From Fulvivirga aurantia (GTDB lineage: Bacteria; Bacteroidota; Bacteroidia; Cytophagales; Cyclobacteriaceae), in contig NZ_SMMD01000715.1 in assembly GCF_009711475.1 (NCBI RefSeq), positions 1 to 6,149 of the forward strand: DNA of 6,149 bases, read 5' to 3'. Of this stretch, positions 1-6,053 are shown piece after piece. The notes under the pieces are model-generated. The model ran no database searches and was not told the origin of the DNA. It saw nothing but the letters and a program-made list of their open reading frames with translations. Every line of letters starts with the position of its first letter. Positions within the stretch are counted from its first letter, which is position 1. The translations under genes and the position numbers were made by a program.

Positions 1-278
1 TTAGTGAAGCTGTAATTATTGATCCTTTCGACACCGGCACCCTCATGACAGGGTTTATTACAGATAAAATAAATGATGACCTTTATTGCATTTTCGTGCC
101 TACTGCCCCGAATCCTACAAATGGTAATATTTACCATGTAAAGAAAGAAGCTATTACCTTTTTGGACGTTGCGCCACAAGAAGCCATGCGCACCGTGATT
201 GGTATGGGAACTGGCACAGCCAAACTATTCAAGTCATACAAACCAAGTAACAAAGAAGTACAGCCAAAAGAAGACTAA
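1..278 (+). CDS. DUF502 family membrane protein, C-terminal part only
   Basis: The frame is open from the first full codon (base 3) to the TAA at 276-278, so the window begins inside this gene and its start lies upstream; 91 residues are visible. The fragment carries the C-terminal signature of DUF502 proteins: a segment ending in GFIT, then the FVPTAPNPTNG motif, then a KKEAITFLDVAPQEAM stretch and the run up to a Gly-rich IGMGTG. Family members are usually around 200 residues with two membrane helices in the N-terminal half, which would lie outside the window, so only the soluble C-terminal domain is seen. An internal ATG at 45 is not the start, because recognisable family sequence precedes it. 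Function of the family is not established. The amidohydrolase gene begins six bases after the stop, so the two are probably co-transcribed. The lysine-rich tail (SNKEVQPKED) looks unstructured. Confidence 0.85.
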   Translation, partial: SEAVIIDPFDTGTLMTGFITDKINDDLYCIFVPTAPNPTNGNIYHVKKEAITFLDVAPQEAMRTVIGMGTGTAKLFKSYKPSNKEVQPKED

Positions 279-284
279 TTGATA

Positions 285-1907
285 ATGACGGACTATCTCA
301 TCACCAACTGTCAAATATACAGACCATTTCAACCTTCAGATAGCAAATTTTACCAGGTAAGAATCAGAGACGAAAAAATCGTTTCTATAGAAGAAAACGG
401 AGCTACTCTGGGCGACAATAAAATAAAAAAATTTGATGCTAAAGGACGCACTCTCGCTCCCAGTTTCAAAGATTCACACATTCATTTTTTGAGATATTCT
501 CTCATGAAAAATGAAAGAGATCTAAGGCGAATAAGCAAATGGAAGCACCTGAAGGAAGAACTCAAAAATCAAAATGAGAAAGAAGCCCTAAAACATAATG
601 AATGGCTTGTCGGTCGTGGTCTTATGGATGATAGTTTTACTGATAGAGACACATTGCTAACAGCAAAAGACCTTGATTCATTAAATATCGATCACCCTAT
701 TTTTCTTCTACACCAAGACGGACATGAGTGCGTGCTCAACACCCAGGCACTTGATCTTTTGGATAAAGAGGCACTTCGAAAAAAGACTCTGGAAGAATTT
801 ATTGAAAAAGATGAGTCCGGGAATTGGAATGGTCGATTTAAAGACACTGCGGTGCATTTTATAAAGATGAATTTCCGTAATAAAAGCACTCAGCAAGCAG
901 AAGAGGCTTTAAGAGATGGACTCCCCCATATTGCAGAGGTTGGAATTACTCATATTGACTCTGATGATCTTAATTATGTTGGAGATTATGCGAAAGTTTG
1001 GAAAGCCTACTCCAAAATAGACAAAGATGGCGAGTTGACCTGTGACGCTTATTTGCATCACTATGTTTACGACATCGATGACATGAAATACTATCTTAAA
1101 AATTTTGATAAACGTACAGGAGATGGTGAAGGTCATGTGAGAGTAGGCGCATTCAAAATTTTTGTAGATGGCACTTACAGGCTTCACACAGCAGCTATGA
1201 ATCTCCCCTATGTAGATTCCGGAGATTGTGGAACGCTCATTTATGATCAGGAAATTTTAAATAAAATGCTCCAGCTGGCTGAAGATAATAATATGCAAGT
1301 GGCTATGCATTGTATTGGAGATAGAGCTGTAGAGACTGCAGCAAAGGCTATCATCAATGCAAATCCTAACGAGAGTAACCCACTGAGGCACAGGATTATC
1401 CATATGCAAAATACCCGATGGGATTTATTAAGTTTGATAAGTAAAGCCAAAATACCGATAGAAACACAACCCGGTTTTCTGATTAAAGAATATGACAACT
1501 ATAAAGAATGGTTGGGAGAAGATCGAGAAAAATTAGTGCAGGTCGGTCAGAGTCTTGTGGATAATGACGTTATTTTTAGCGCAAGCTCAGACGCACCGAT
1601 AGGTCCACTGAATCCTTTAGAACACATCTATGCATCTGCTAACCGCACAAATTACCAAGGTGAGCCTAAAGGCGGCTGGCAACCTCAGGAGATAATGTCT
1701 GTTGATCATGCATTTGAAAGTTACTGTGCCACACCCACATACATAAATCATAGCGATAGTTACACAGGTCGACTACTACCTGGCTATAATGCTGATCTCA
1801 TACTGCTTGAAGAGCACCCGAATGAATGTCCTAAGGAAGAGCTTCACAACTTAAAGGTGGATAATGTTTGGCACAGAGGGAAATTGGTCTATGACCGCTA
1901 CAATTAA
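285..1907 (+). CDS. YtcJ-like metal-dependent amidohydrolase (Amidohydro_3 type)
   Basis: A 540-residue cytosolic hydrolase of the amidohydrolase superfamily, with no signal peptide. An N-terminal beta segment (about 4-60) leads into the metal-binding HxH motif in DSHIHF (H65 and H67). The family-typical LHQDGHECVLNTQAL segment follows, then VGAFKIFVDGT (K291, in the position expected for strand-4 metal/active-site chemistry), HCIGDRA (H342), RHRIIHMQ (H373) and the SSDAPIGPLNPL motif with the catalytic Asp (D436). The C-terminal GRLLPGYNADLILLEEHP is the usual return to the beta-sandwich. The length fits YtcJ/N-substituted formamide deformylase relatives. Substrate cannot be told from sequence; known relatives hydrolyse C-N bonds. 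I chose ATG 285. An in-frame TTG at 279, directly abutting the upstream stop, would add two residues (M-I). The HxH motif is preceded by LAPSFK instead of the common PGFID/PGLID. The stop overlaps the stop of the converging DUF421 gene. Confidence 0.9.
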   Translation: MTDYLITNCQIYRPFQPSDSKFYQVRIRDEKIVSIEENGATLGDNKIKKFDAKGRTLAPSFKDSHIHFLRYSLMKNERDLRRISKWKHLKEELKNQNEKEALKHNEWLVGRGLMDDSFTDRDTLLTAKDLDSLNIDHPIFLLHQDGHECVLNTQALDLLDKEALRKKTLEEFIEKDESGNWNGRFKDTAVHFIKMNFRNKSTQQAEEALRDGLPHIAEVGITHIDSDDLNYVGDYAKVWKAYSKIDKDGELTCDAYLHHYVYDIDDMKYYLKNFDKRTGDGEGHVRVGAFKIFVDGTYRLHTAAMNLPYVDSGDCGTLIYDQEILNKMLQLAEDNNMQVAMHCIGDRAVETAAKAIINANPNESNPLRHRIIHMQNTRWDLLSLISKAKIPIETQPGFLIKEYDNYKEWLGEDREKLVQVGQSLVDNDVIFSASSDAPIGPLNPLEHIYASANRTNYQGEPKGGWQPQEIMSVDHAFESYCATPTYINHSDSYTGRLLPGYNADLILLEEHPNECPKEELHNLKVDNVWHRGKLVYDRYN

Positions 1908-2452
1908 ATCTTATCGGAGGTATCGATAAACTTTAATAATTCATCAGAGAGCTTCTTATCCTCACTGCCGTGTAGCACAGAAATATCACCGGTAGTTTCT
2001 AATACTACTGCATATATTTGATTAAAGTCTGTGACATTGGCCTCTCTTAATTTGGCGTATAAGTCGGCATGAGAAACTCTTGTTTTAGCCAAATTGTGCT
2101 CTAACAGCTGGCTGCCCTTCATGAGCAGCACTGGTGTGTTGGTAACTGTTTTTTCAAATGACTTTGACTTCTTCCTCAGCTTAGCAACCAACGCCTGAAG
2201 TCCAATCAGTACTGACAATCCAACTATACATTGTATAAGGCTTTGAGAACCTGATAAGATGGTTGAGGCAATAAGACTGCCTATGGCTATAGTGATAGCA
2301 AAATCAAAACTGCCCATTTTGGCGAAAGTTCGGAGACCATTTAACTTAGTTATTATTATAATTACCGCATAAATCACGAATGTATTAAATACGGTAATTA
2401 CTATTTGACTAACGTCTCCTAGGAGCCAGTTTAAACTTTGTAATTTTTCCAT
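1904..2452 (-). CDS. DUF421 (YetF-like) membrane protein
   Basis: A 182-residue inner-membrane protein. Hydrophobic segments at about 17-36, 50-67 and 71-90 form the three-helix part. The DUF421 signature lies between helices 1 and 2: GLRTFAK (39-45) followed by FDFAITIAIGSL (49-60). The cytosolic C-terminal domain (about 100-182) shows the expected order: a TPVLLMKG strand, a region containing SHADLYAKLREANV, then YAVVLETTGDISVL. Its length is at the short end for the family; B. subtilis YetF is longer. The role is unknown; relatives are stress- or sporulation-linked in some bacteria. It is the last gene of a three-gene unit, starting 12 bases after the four-helix protein, with no Shine-Dalgarno sequence in the gap. 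The ATG at 2450-2452 gives the right N-terminus. Its TAA overlaps the stop of the converging amidohydrolase, so any terminator must lie inside the opposing coding sequence. Confidence 0.88.
   Translation of the reverse strand: MEKLQSLNWLLGDVSQIVITVFNTFVIYAVIIIITKLNGLRTFAKMGSFDFAITIAIGSLIASTILSGSQSLIQCIVGLSVLIGLQALVAKLRKKSKSFEKTVTNTPVLLMKGSQLLEHNLAKTRVSHADLYAKLREANVTDFNQIYAVVLETTGDISVLHGSEDKKLSDELLKFIDTSDKI
1911..1929. terminator. weak hairpin at the convergent gene ends
   Basis: TTATCG (1911-1916) pairs perfectly with CGATAA (1924-1929) across a seven-base loop. It lies four bases past the amidohydrolase stop and inside the last codons of DUF421. The stem is short and AT-rich, and the T runs on either side are poor (three T on each strand), so it is at best a weak bidirectional terminator. 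It is the only hairpin I see at the junction of the two converging genes. Confidence 0.25.
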
Positions 2453-2464
2453 TGTGCCATAGCT

Positions 2465-3010
2465 TTAAGATTTAAGTTTCTCTTTTTCCTCTTCACTCAT
2501 ATCCGCAATCGGATGATCCTTCATACCAAATCCCACAACTTTAATGATATTATCTGTGGTGTTAAACAGCATGAGTACAACTACAACCAATGCCCCACTT
2601 AAAATGCTCGATAACCCTATTGCAGCGTAGTAAATGCCATCATACCAGTGGGCTGGTATTTGCTCCGATTGCGTGACGGGTAGGTTAAATATTAAAAAAG
2701 ACGTAAGTGCAGCAATGAATACAGCTGTATCTAATTTGGCAATAATCAGCACGTTTTTATAATGTACTATCTTAAGCCTTGATTGACTATTTGCACTTAA
2801 ACCTAGGAGGGTAAGTAATAATGCTAATATAGTGGCCGATGCCAATACTATGGTGTTACACAGAGTATTCAGCCCCGACAAAGAGTCTTGAATAAGATCT
2901 TTGGCTTCATAACCACTTAGTTTACCTAACATTAGAGAACCTCCGAGTATTACAATCATGGAGATAGCTCCTCCTGCAAGTGCTCTTTTTGTATAGGTGT
3001 TTAATTTCAT
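2465..3010 (-). CDS. unrecognised four-helix membrane protein
   Basis: I do not recognise this 181-residue protein. It has four clear hydrophobic segments, at about 10-28, 48-71, 87-109 and 125-149. A basic N-terminus (KLNTYTKR), a basic loop 77-86 and a charged C-terminal tail suggest both ends are cytosolic by the positive-inside rule. The tail (about 160-181) ends in a short, highly charged MSEEEKEKLKS stretch likely to be helical. No catalytic or metal-binding motif is visible. The frame is open to base 3079, but that extension would overlap the upstream DUF4235 gene by about 70 bases and adds a non-hydrophobic leader. The ATG at 3008-3010 sits one base after the DUF4235 stop (TAA-T-ATG), is followed by a typical basic start before helix 1, and is the better choice. 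The tight spacing on both sides implies co-expression and probably translational coupling with the DUF4235 and DUF421 genes. Confidence 0.8.
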   Translation of the reverse strand: MKLNTYTKRALAGGAISMIVILGGSLMLGKLSGYEAKDLIQDSLSGLNTLCNTIVLASATILALLLTLLGLSANSQSRLKIVHYKNVLIIAKLDTAVFIAALTSFLIFNLPVTQSEQIPAHWYDGIYYAAIGLSSILSGALVVVVLMLFNTTDNIIKVVGFGMKDHPIADMSEEEKEKLKS

Positions 3011-3011
3011 A

Positions 3012-3296
3012 TTAAGACAAATGTTTGGGTAACTCTCCGTCAAGAGCGGTCCATTGTTTGGCAAAGTATTTACGTCCAATTGTTTTTACTGTCGCGCTCA
3101 CCAATGCCAGACCTACAGAAAATAAAACCACTTCCTTTAGGTCAGCATGTTTGACTTCAGGGTTTTGCGGAGCCTCATTGCCGGTGATTTTCTTGTATGA
3201 TTTTTTTACGATGTATTTTGCAGCACTGCTTAGTGCAAAAGCTGTAATGCCTGCTGCAATAGCGTAATTTCTTTTTGTTAAATAGGTATTACTCAT
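3012..3296 (-). CDS. DUF4235-like small membrane protein
   Basis: A 94-residue protein with two hydrophobic stretches (about 11-27 and 55-72). Between them is a basic segment (KYIVKKSYKKITGNEAP), whose KxxTGxxAP pattern, followed by a DLKEVVLFSVGLALVSATVKTIGRKYF segment, resembles DUF4235 proteins. These are small membrane proteins of unknown function of about this length. The frame stays open to an ATG at 3362. The internal ATG at 3294-3296 is preferred because the 22 extra residues do not look like part of the family, and because the DNA just upstream of 3296 is a purine-rich leader (AGAAAAGAAGAAAGAAC in the sense direction). That leader could serve as a weak ribosome-binding region. It is the first gene of the DUF4235 / four-helix / DUF421 unit. 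Its promoter should lie between here and the terminator at 3430-3458, but I could not identify a convincing Bacteroidota -33/-7 pair. The family assignment is from remembered pattern and is moderately sure. Confidence 0.75.
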   Translation of the reverse strand: MSNTYLTKRNYAIAAGITAFALSSAAKYIVKKSYKKITGNEAPQNPEVKHADLKEVVLFSVGLALVSATVKTIGRKYFAKQWTALDGELPKHLS

Positions 3297-3429
3297 TATT
3301 GTTCTTTCTTCTTTTCTACTAATTACTACTGATATAATTGCAACCTGTGTACCAAAGACCAATAGTACTGCTCAGCATCATGAAGGTATTTTTAGTATTA
3401 ATGGGTGTAGAGTTTATTGCCCAAAACGG
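3297..3429 (-). promoter_or_regulatory. leader/promoter region of the DUF4235 unit (no motif assigned)
   Basis: This stretch lies between the end of the upstream transcription unit and the first gene of the next one, so by position it should hold the promoter for the three-gene unit. In the sense direction it ends in a purine-rich leader before the ATG. I looked for TTG-N19-TAnnTTTG and for sigma70-like boxes. The best TTGGTA/TATATC pairing has a spacer of only 13 bases, which is too short to accept. The call rests on location alone. Confidence 0.3.
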
Positions 3430-3458
3430 AAAAAAGCTGCCTTGAAGTTCAAGACAGC
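3430..3458 (-). terminator. intrinsic terminator after the lipoprotein gene
   Basis: Read on the - strand, GCTGTCTTG pairs with CAAGGCAGC (3450-3458 with 3436-3444). This gives a nine-pair stem with one U-G wobble and a five-base loop AACTT, followed at once by six T (3435-3430). It starts 24 bases after the lipoprotein stop codon, the right distance for rho-independent termination. On the + strand the wobble becomes a C/A mismatch and the trailing T run is only four bases, so it is directional for the - strand. It separates the yqaE/DUF1206/lipoprotein unit from the DUF4235 unit. Confidence 0.85.
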
Positions 3459-3482
3459 CTTTTCTATCAGAGAGTATCAAAC

Positions 3483-4070
3483 TTAATCTTTATAAATTAC
3501 CTTGGCATTGGTGGTAAGGTTTGAAATGTCGCTTTCTGAAGCTATATATCTGTAAGAATTGTTGAAGTCGCCATCAGGCTTTTCTCCAATAATATAGTGA
3601 GAAACAACCAGATTGTCAGGTGCATTAATAATAATCTGATCAGAAACTCTTACACGATTTTCTTTTAATGGATCATCTTCTTTCTCCAGTTCAGAAACAA
3701 CAATGAGTTTATTTTTAGTGGCGTACACCTTCTCTATTTCTAATTCGTGCATATTGCCAGACACCTCTGCTTCTACTTTTATACTTCTTTCAGTAGATTC
3801 TTCATCACTATTTGGCATTTTCATATCAAGGTATGGCACTTCTACTTCCTCTTCTTCCATTACCACTACCACTTTAGGTACTTTCATGGTTTTTGTTCTT
3901 GTGCCAACATTTACATTGGCCCAGTCTACATCGTATTCTGGCATTTCACCAGACTCTGCCTCTACATCGACATCTAATTCTGGTGCTTCTCCTTGTTCAG
4001 TTTTATCTACATCGCAGCTAGCGAATAAAGCTGCTCCAATTGCAAAAGCTGAATAATATAATAATTTCAT
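3483..4070 (-). CDS. acidic envelope lipoprotein of unknown function
   Basis: A 195-residue protein I cannot assign to a named family. The N-terminus is a type II signal peptide: MKLLYY, a hydrophobic core, and the lipobox FASC with Cys19 as the predicted acylated residue, so the mature protein is anchored in the envelope. The mature part is strongly acidic. Two copies of a motif with a 14-residue period occur at 30-35 (PELDVD) and 44-49 (PEYDVD), followed by a Val-rich strand, an EEEEVEV run (72-78) and VPYLDMKMP. The second half (about 97-195) alternates hydrophobic and charged residues and looks beta-rich. The residue after Cys19 is Asp, then VDK; what that means for sorting depends on the lineage. 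The leader before the ATG is A-rich (AAAACCAAAAATT) without a Shine-Dalgarno sequence, a Bacteroidota habit. It lies 49 bases after the DUF1206 stop with no hairpin between, so read-through from yqaE/DUF1206 is likely. A strong terminator follows. Confidence 0.85.
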   Translation of the reverse strand: MKLLYYSAFAIGAALFASCDVDKTEQGEAPELDVDVEAESGEMPEYDVDWANVNVGTRTKTMKVPKVVVVMEEEEVEVPYLDMKMPNSDEESTERSIKVEAEVSGNMHELEIEKVYATKNKLIVVSELEKEDDPLKENRVRVSDQIIINAPDNLVVSHYIIGEKPDGDFNNSYRYIASESDISNLTTNAKVIYKD

Positions 4071-4119
4071 AATTTTTGGTTTTAAATTTCAAGTTTAGTT
4101 CGTGGTTATAAATCTATTT

Positions 4120-4953
4120 TTAATCCATGCTCATCTCACGATAGCGCGCTTTTATAAACATAAAGACACCGTATGAGAATAAGCCGAGTGCAATAACTCC
4201 TAAGGTTATTGCTCCAAATTCGTTTTGTAAAAATTCAAAGGCTTGTTTAGTACCACCAGCGCTGCTTGAGTTTGCAGTAAAGGCAGCTCTAAAGGTTAAA
4301 AAGGAAATAATTGCTATTACTATCCCTCTTGAGATATACCCTACCCTACCTGAGTTGAGTACAAATTTTTGCGTGTTCTGGTCAAGGCCTGATTCTTTTA
4401 CCTTATCCTTAAACTTACCGGATAACGCTCTATATAATTGATAAATGGATTTGCCAGCGAAAATAGCTCCCAAAATACCGACTAGTATCTGTCCGTATGT
4501 TTCTTGTAAAAGTGTTGAAACGATAGTTTCGTTACTACCGGATCCACCACCTGAGCTGCTTCCGAGTAAAATTTTTACTGTCGTAAACGCTAAAAAGCAA
4601 TAAAATACACCACTGGAAAAATAGCCGAACCTTCTGGCTAATCCTTTGGCGTCATTACCTTTATCTTCAGGGTCGGCAAAGGCCTGATAAAATCTCCAAA
4701 AGACAAAGCCGACCAGACCTACTGCTGTTAAAATCAATAAAATTTGACCGAATGTTCCTCCTGATAGGGTTTCTAAAGCTCCACCGCTACCGGTCTTTTT
4801 ACCACCCAAGCCAAAAGCTGTCATAGCGGTAAGTCCTCCAATTAGGCAATAAACAAATCCCTTAGCCCCTATTCCGAACCGGGCAAATTTCTCTTTGGTA
4901 TCGCCTGAAGATAGCTTATTTGCTGTACTTTTTAATTCGTGTGCTGTACTCAT
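4120..4953 (-). CDS. DUF1206 family six-helix membrane protein with three internal repeats
   Basis: A 277-residue inner-membrane protein built from three copies of a two-helix unit. The copies run from about 24-95 (FARFGIGAKGFVYCLIGG, then TFGQILLIL), 106-181 (ARRFGYFSSGVFYCFLAF, then TYGQILVGILG) and 199-274 (SGRVGYISRGIVIAIISF, then EFGAITLGVIALG). Each copy starts with an R-x-G-aromatic-x-x-x-G element entering helix 1 and has [TE][FY]G before helix 2. This is the DUF1206 arrangement. Basic loops at 91-110 and 176-205 place those loops and both termini in the cytosol. The three helix-helix loops, each rich in Gly and Ser (about 50-58, 131-140, 228-234), would then face the periplasm. The biochemical function of the family is unknown. 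The ATG at 4951-4953 follows the yqaE stop by three bases, so the two are almost certainly one operon. Confidence 0.9.
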   Translation of the reverse strand: MSTAHELKSTANKLSSGDTKEKFARFGIGAKGFVYCLIGGLTAMTAFGLGGKKTGSGGALETLSGGTFGQILLILTAVGLVGFVFWRFYQAFADPEDKGNDAKGLARRFGYFSSGVFYCFLAFTTVKILLGSSSGGGSGSNETIVSTLLQETYGQILVGILGAIFAGKSIYQLYRALSGKFKDKVKESGLDQNTQKFVLNSGRVGYISRGIVIAIISFLTFRAAFTANSSSAGGTKQAFEFLQNEFGAITLGVIALGLFSYGVFMFIKARYREMSMD

Positions 4954-4956
4954 GGC

Positions 4957-5112
4957 CTACTTAGTTAGTACGTAGAACGCATGAATGATACCCGGAACAA
5001 TTCCGAGAATAGTCAATAGAAGGTTAATCCAAAAATCACCGGATAACCCTCTACTCAATGCCACCGCAAGTGGCGGGATGAAAATCGCTAAAATAATCTG
5101 TATTATACTCAT
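4957..5112 (-). CDS. yqaE: YqaE/Pmp3 family membrane peptide
   Basis: A 51-residue hydrophobic peptide running from the ATG at 5110-5112 to the TAG at 4957-4959. It matches the Pmp3/YqaE/stress-responsive UPF0057 family nearly end to end. It opens MSIIQIILAIFIPPLAVAL with the conserved double proline in helix 1, has a short polar turn SRGLSGDFWIN, and then a second helix LLLTILGIVPGIIHAFYVL carrying the conserved PGxIHAFY. Length is typical for the family. Relatives in yeast (Pmp3) and plants (RCI2) affect plasma-membrane potential and salt or cold tolerance. Bacterial members are often stress-induced, but their role is not settled. The gene ends three bases before the DUF1206 start, so the two are co-transcribed. 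The leader (ACCTAACCAACTAAACTG) lacks a Shine-Dalgarno sequence, in keeping with the neighbours. Confidence 0.93.
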   Translation of the reverse strand: MSIIQIILAIFIPPLAVALSRGLSGDFWINLLLTILGIVPGIIHAFYVLTK

Positions 5113-5258
5113 CAGTTTAGTTGGTTAGGTTTAAACGTTATTAATCCTAAGCCAAAAACTGTGCAGTACGCTGTCAGGCCGTTAAACCGACAAATGGCGT
5201 TTTATATTGTGCAAGCTATTCTACAATGCTTGTAGTGTCTTGCTCAAAGAGAAATTTT
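5113..5258 (-). promoter_or_regulatory. intergenic region thyA-yqaE, probable yqaE promoter
   Basis: These 146 bases separate the thyA stop from the yqaE start and should hold the yqaE promoter by position. I found no good TAnnTTTG with a TTG at the right distance. A TATAAA (sense direction, 5205-5200) has TTGTAG only 14 bases upstream, too close for a standard sigma70 spacing. The region also holds a perfect 6-bp inverted repeat (5221-5235, listed separately) and an 8-base palindrome GTTTAAAC at 5129-5136. There is no U-rich intrinsic terminator for thyA, so thyA transcripts may read into yqaE. Confidence 0.35.
5221..5235. repeat. short inverted repeat CTACAA-TGC-TTGTAG
   Basis: Two perfect six-base arms separated by three bases, lying 24 bases beyond the thyA stop. 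No T run follows on either strand, so it is not a classic intrinsic terminator. It could be a transcript-end hairpin or a dyad operator site for yqaE. A competing stem can form between CAAGC (5212-5216) and GCTTG (5228-5232), which shares bases with the right arm. Confidence 0.5.
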
Positions 5259-6053
5259 TTATACGGCTATGGGTGCCTTGATCGATGGGTGTGCTTCGTA
5301 ATTTTCGATTTTAAAGTCTTCAAACTTGTAATCAAAAATGGAAGCTGGTTTTCTGGTAATATTTAATTGAGGTAAAGCCATTGGATCTCTCGACAATTGT
5401 TCTCTGGCTTGATCTAAATGGTTGGAATAGAGATGCACATCTCCACCTGTCCATACAAACTCTCCAGGCTCAAGATCGCATTGCTGCGCAAACATATGTA
5501 CGAGCAAAGCATAAGATGCTATATTAAAGGGTACGCCTAAAAAGTAATCTGCGCTTCTTTGATACAGCTGGCAAGATAACTTACCATTGGCTACATAAAA
5601 TTGAAAGAGTGCGTGACATGGAGGCAAAGCCATATTATCAACCTCAGCAGGGTTCCAGGCGCTTACAATATGTCTTCTTGAGTTTGGGTTAGTCTTTATT
5701 TGCTCAATGGCCTGAGCAATCTGATCGACCTTACCACCATCTGGTGCTGGCCAGCTTCTCCATTGATAACCATATACGGGACCGAGATCTCCATTTTCAT
5801 CCGCCCATTCGTCCCAGATAGACACACCATTGTCTTTGAGGTATTTAATGTTGGTGTCTCCACTTAAGAACCAAAGCAACTCATGAATGATCGATCTTAT
5901 ATGCAGTTTTTTGGTGGTGAGTAGCGGAAAGCCTTCTTGAAGATTAAATCTCAATTGTCTTCCAAACACAGAAAGTGTTCCTGTGCCAGTACGATCTCCC
6001 TTCTCTGCACCATTATCTATGATGTCCTGCATTAAATCTAAATACTGCTTCAT
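5259..6053 (-). CDS. thyA: thymidylate synthase ThyA
   Basis: A 264-residue cytosolic enzyme that converts dUMP and 5,10-methylenetetrahydrofolate to dTMP and dihydrofolate, the only de novo route to dTMP in cells without ThyX. It has exactly the length of E. coli ThyA, and the key residues fall at the same numbers. The nucleophile is Cys146 in [12 protein letters not shown]. The phosphate-binding arginines are Arg21 (DRTGTGT), Arg126 and Arg127 ([12 protein letters not shown]) and Arg166 ([14 protein letters not shown], with Asp169 and Asn177). Glu58 and Trp80 line the active site, and His207 and Tyr209 lie in [13 protein letters not shown]. The C-terminus ends in PIAV, a short closing tail typical of the bacterial enzyme. 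The start at 6051-6053 is fixed by the family N-terminus [12 protein letters not shown]. The enzyme should be fully active. folA, a common partner because ThyA makes dihydrofolate, does not follow within this window. Confidence 0.98.
   Translation of the reverse strand: MKQYLDLMQDIIDNGAEKGDRTGTGTLSVFGRQLRFNLQEGFPLLTTKKLHIRSIIHELLWFLSGDTNIKYLKDNGVSIWDEWADENGDLGPVYGYQWRSWPAPDGGKVDQIAQAIEQIKTNPNSRRHIVSAWNPAEVDNMALPPCHALFQFYVANGKLSCQLYQRSADYFLGVPFNIASYALLVHMFAQQCDLEPGEFVWTGGDVHLYSNHLDQAREQLSRDPMALPQLNITRKPASIFDYKFEDFKIENYEAHPSIKAPIAV

Noticed and set aside
692..1498. Several - strand open frames of 62-92 codons inside the amidohydrolase gene
   Set aside because: They lie antisense to a clearly conserved enzyme, have no recognisable domains and show the composition expected of a reversed coding strand.
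3011..3079. Longer N-terminus for the four-helix protein (start at 3079)
   Set aside because: It would overlap the DUF4235 coding sequence by about 70 bases; the ATG one base after the DUF4235 stop gives a more natural start before helix 1.
3025..3267. + strand open frame of 80 codons
   Set aside because: It is antisense to the DUF4235-like gene and has no family resemblance.
3297..3362. Longer N-terminus for the DUF4235-like protein (start at 3362)
   Set aside because: The extra residues do not resemble the family, and the stretch contains a purine-rich leader directly before the ATG at 3296.
3380..3445. + strand mini-gene of 21 codons starting MKVFLVLMGVEF
   Set aside because: It looks faintly like a signal sequence but runs into the - strand terminator, has no downstream domain and is short enough to arise by chance.
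3703..4056. + strand open frame of 117 codons, Ser/Thr-rich
   Set aside because: It is the reverse complement of the acidic lipoprotein gene; the Ser/Thr richness comes from reading Glu, Asp and Lys codons backwards. A second frame at 3747-3977 is rejected for the same reason.
5129..5136. Palindrome GTTTAAAC before yqaE
   Set aside because: Eight bases in AT-rich DNA; no second copy at operator-like spacing, so it was not raised as a separate site.
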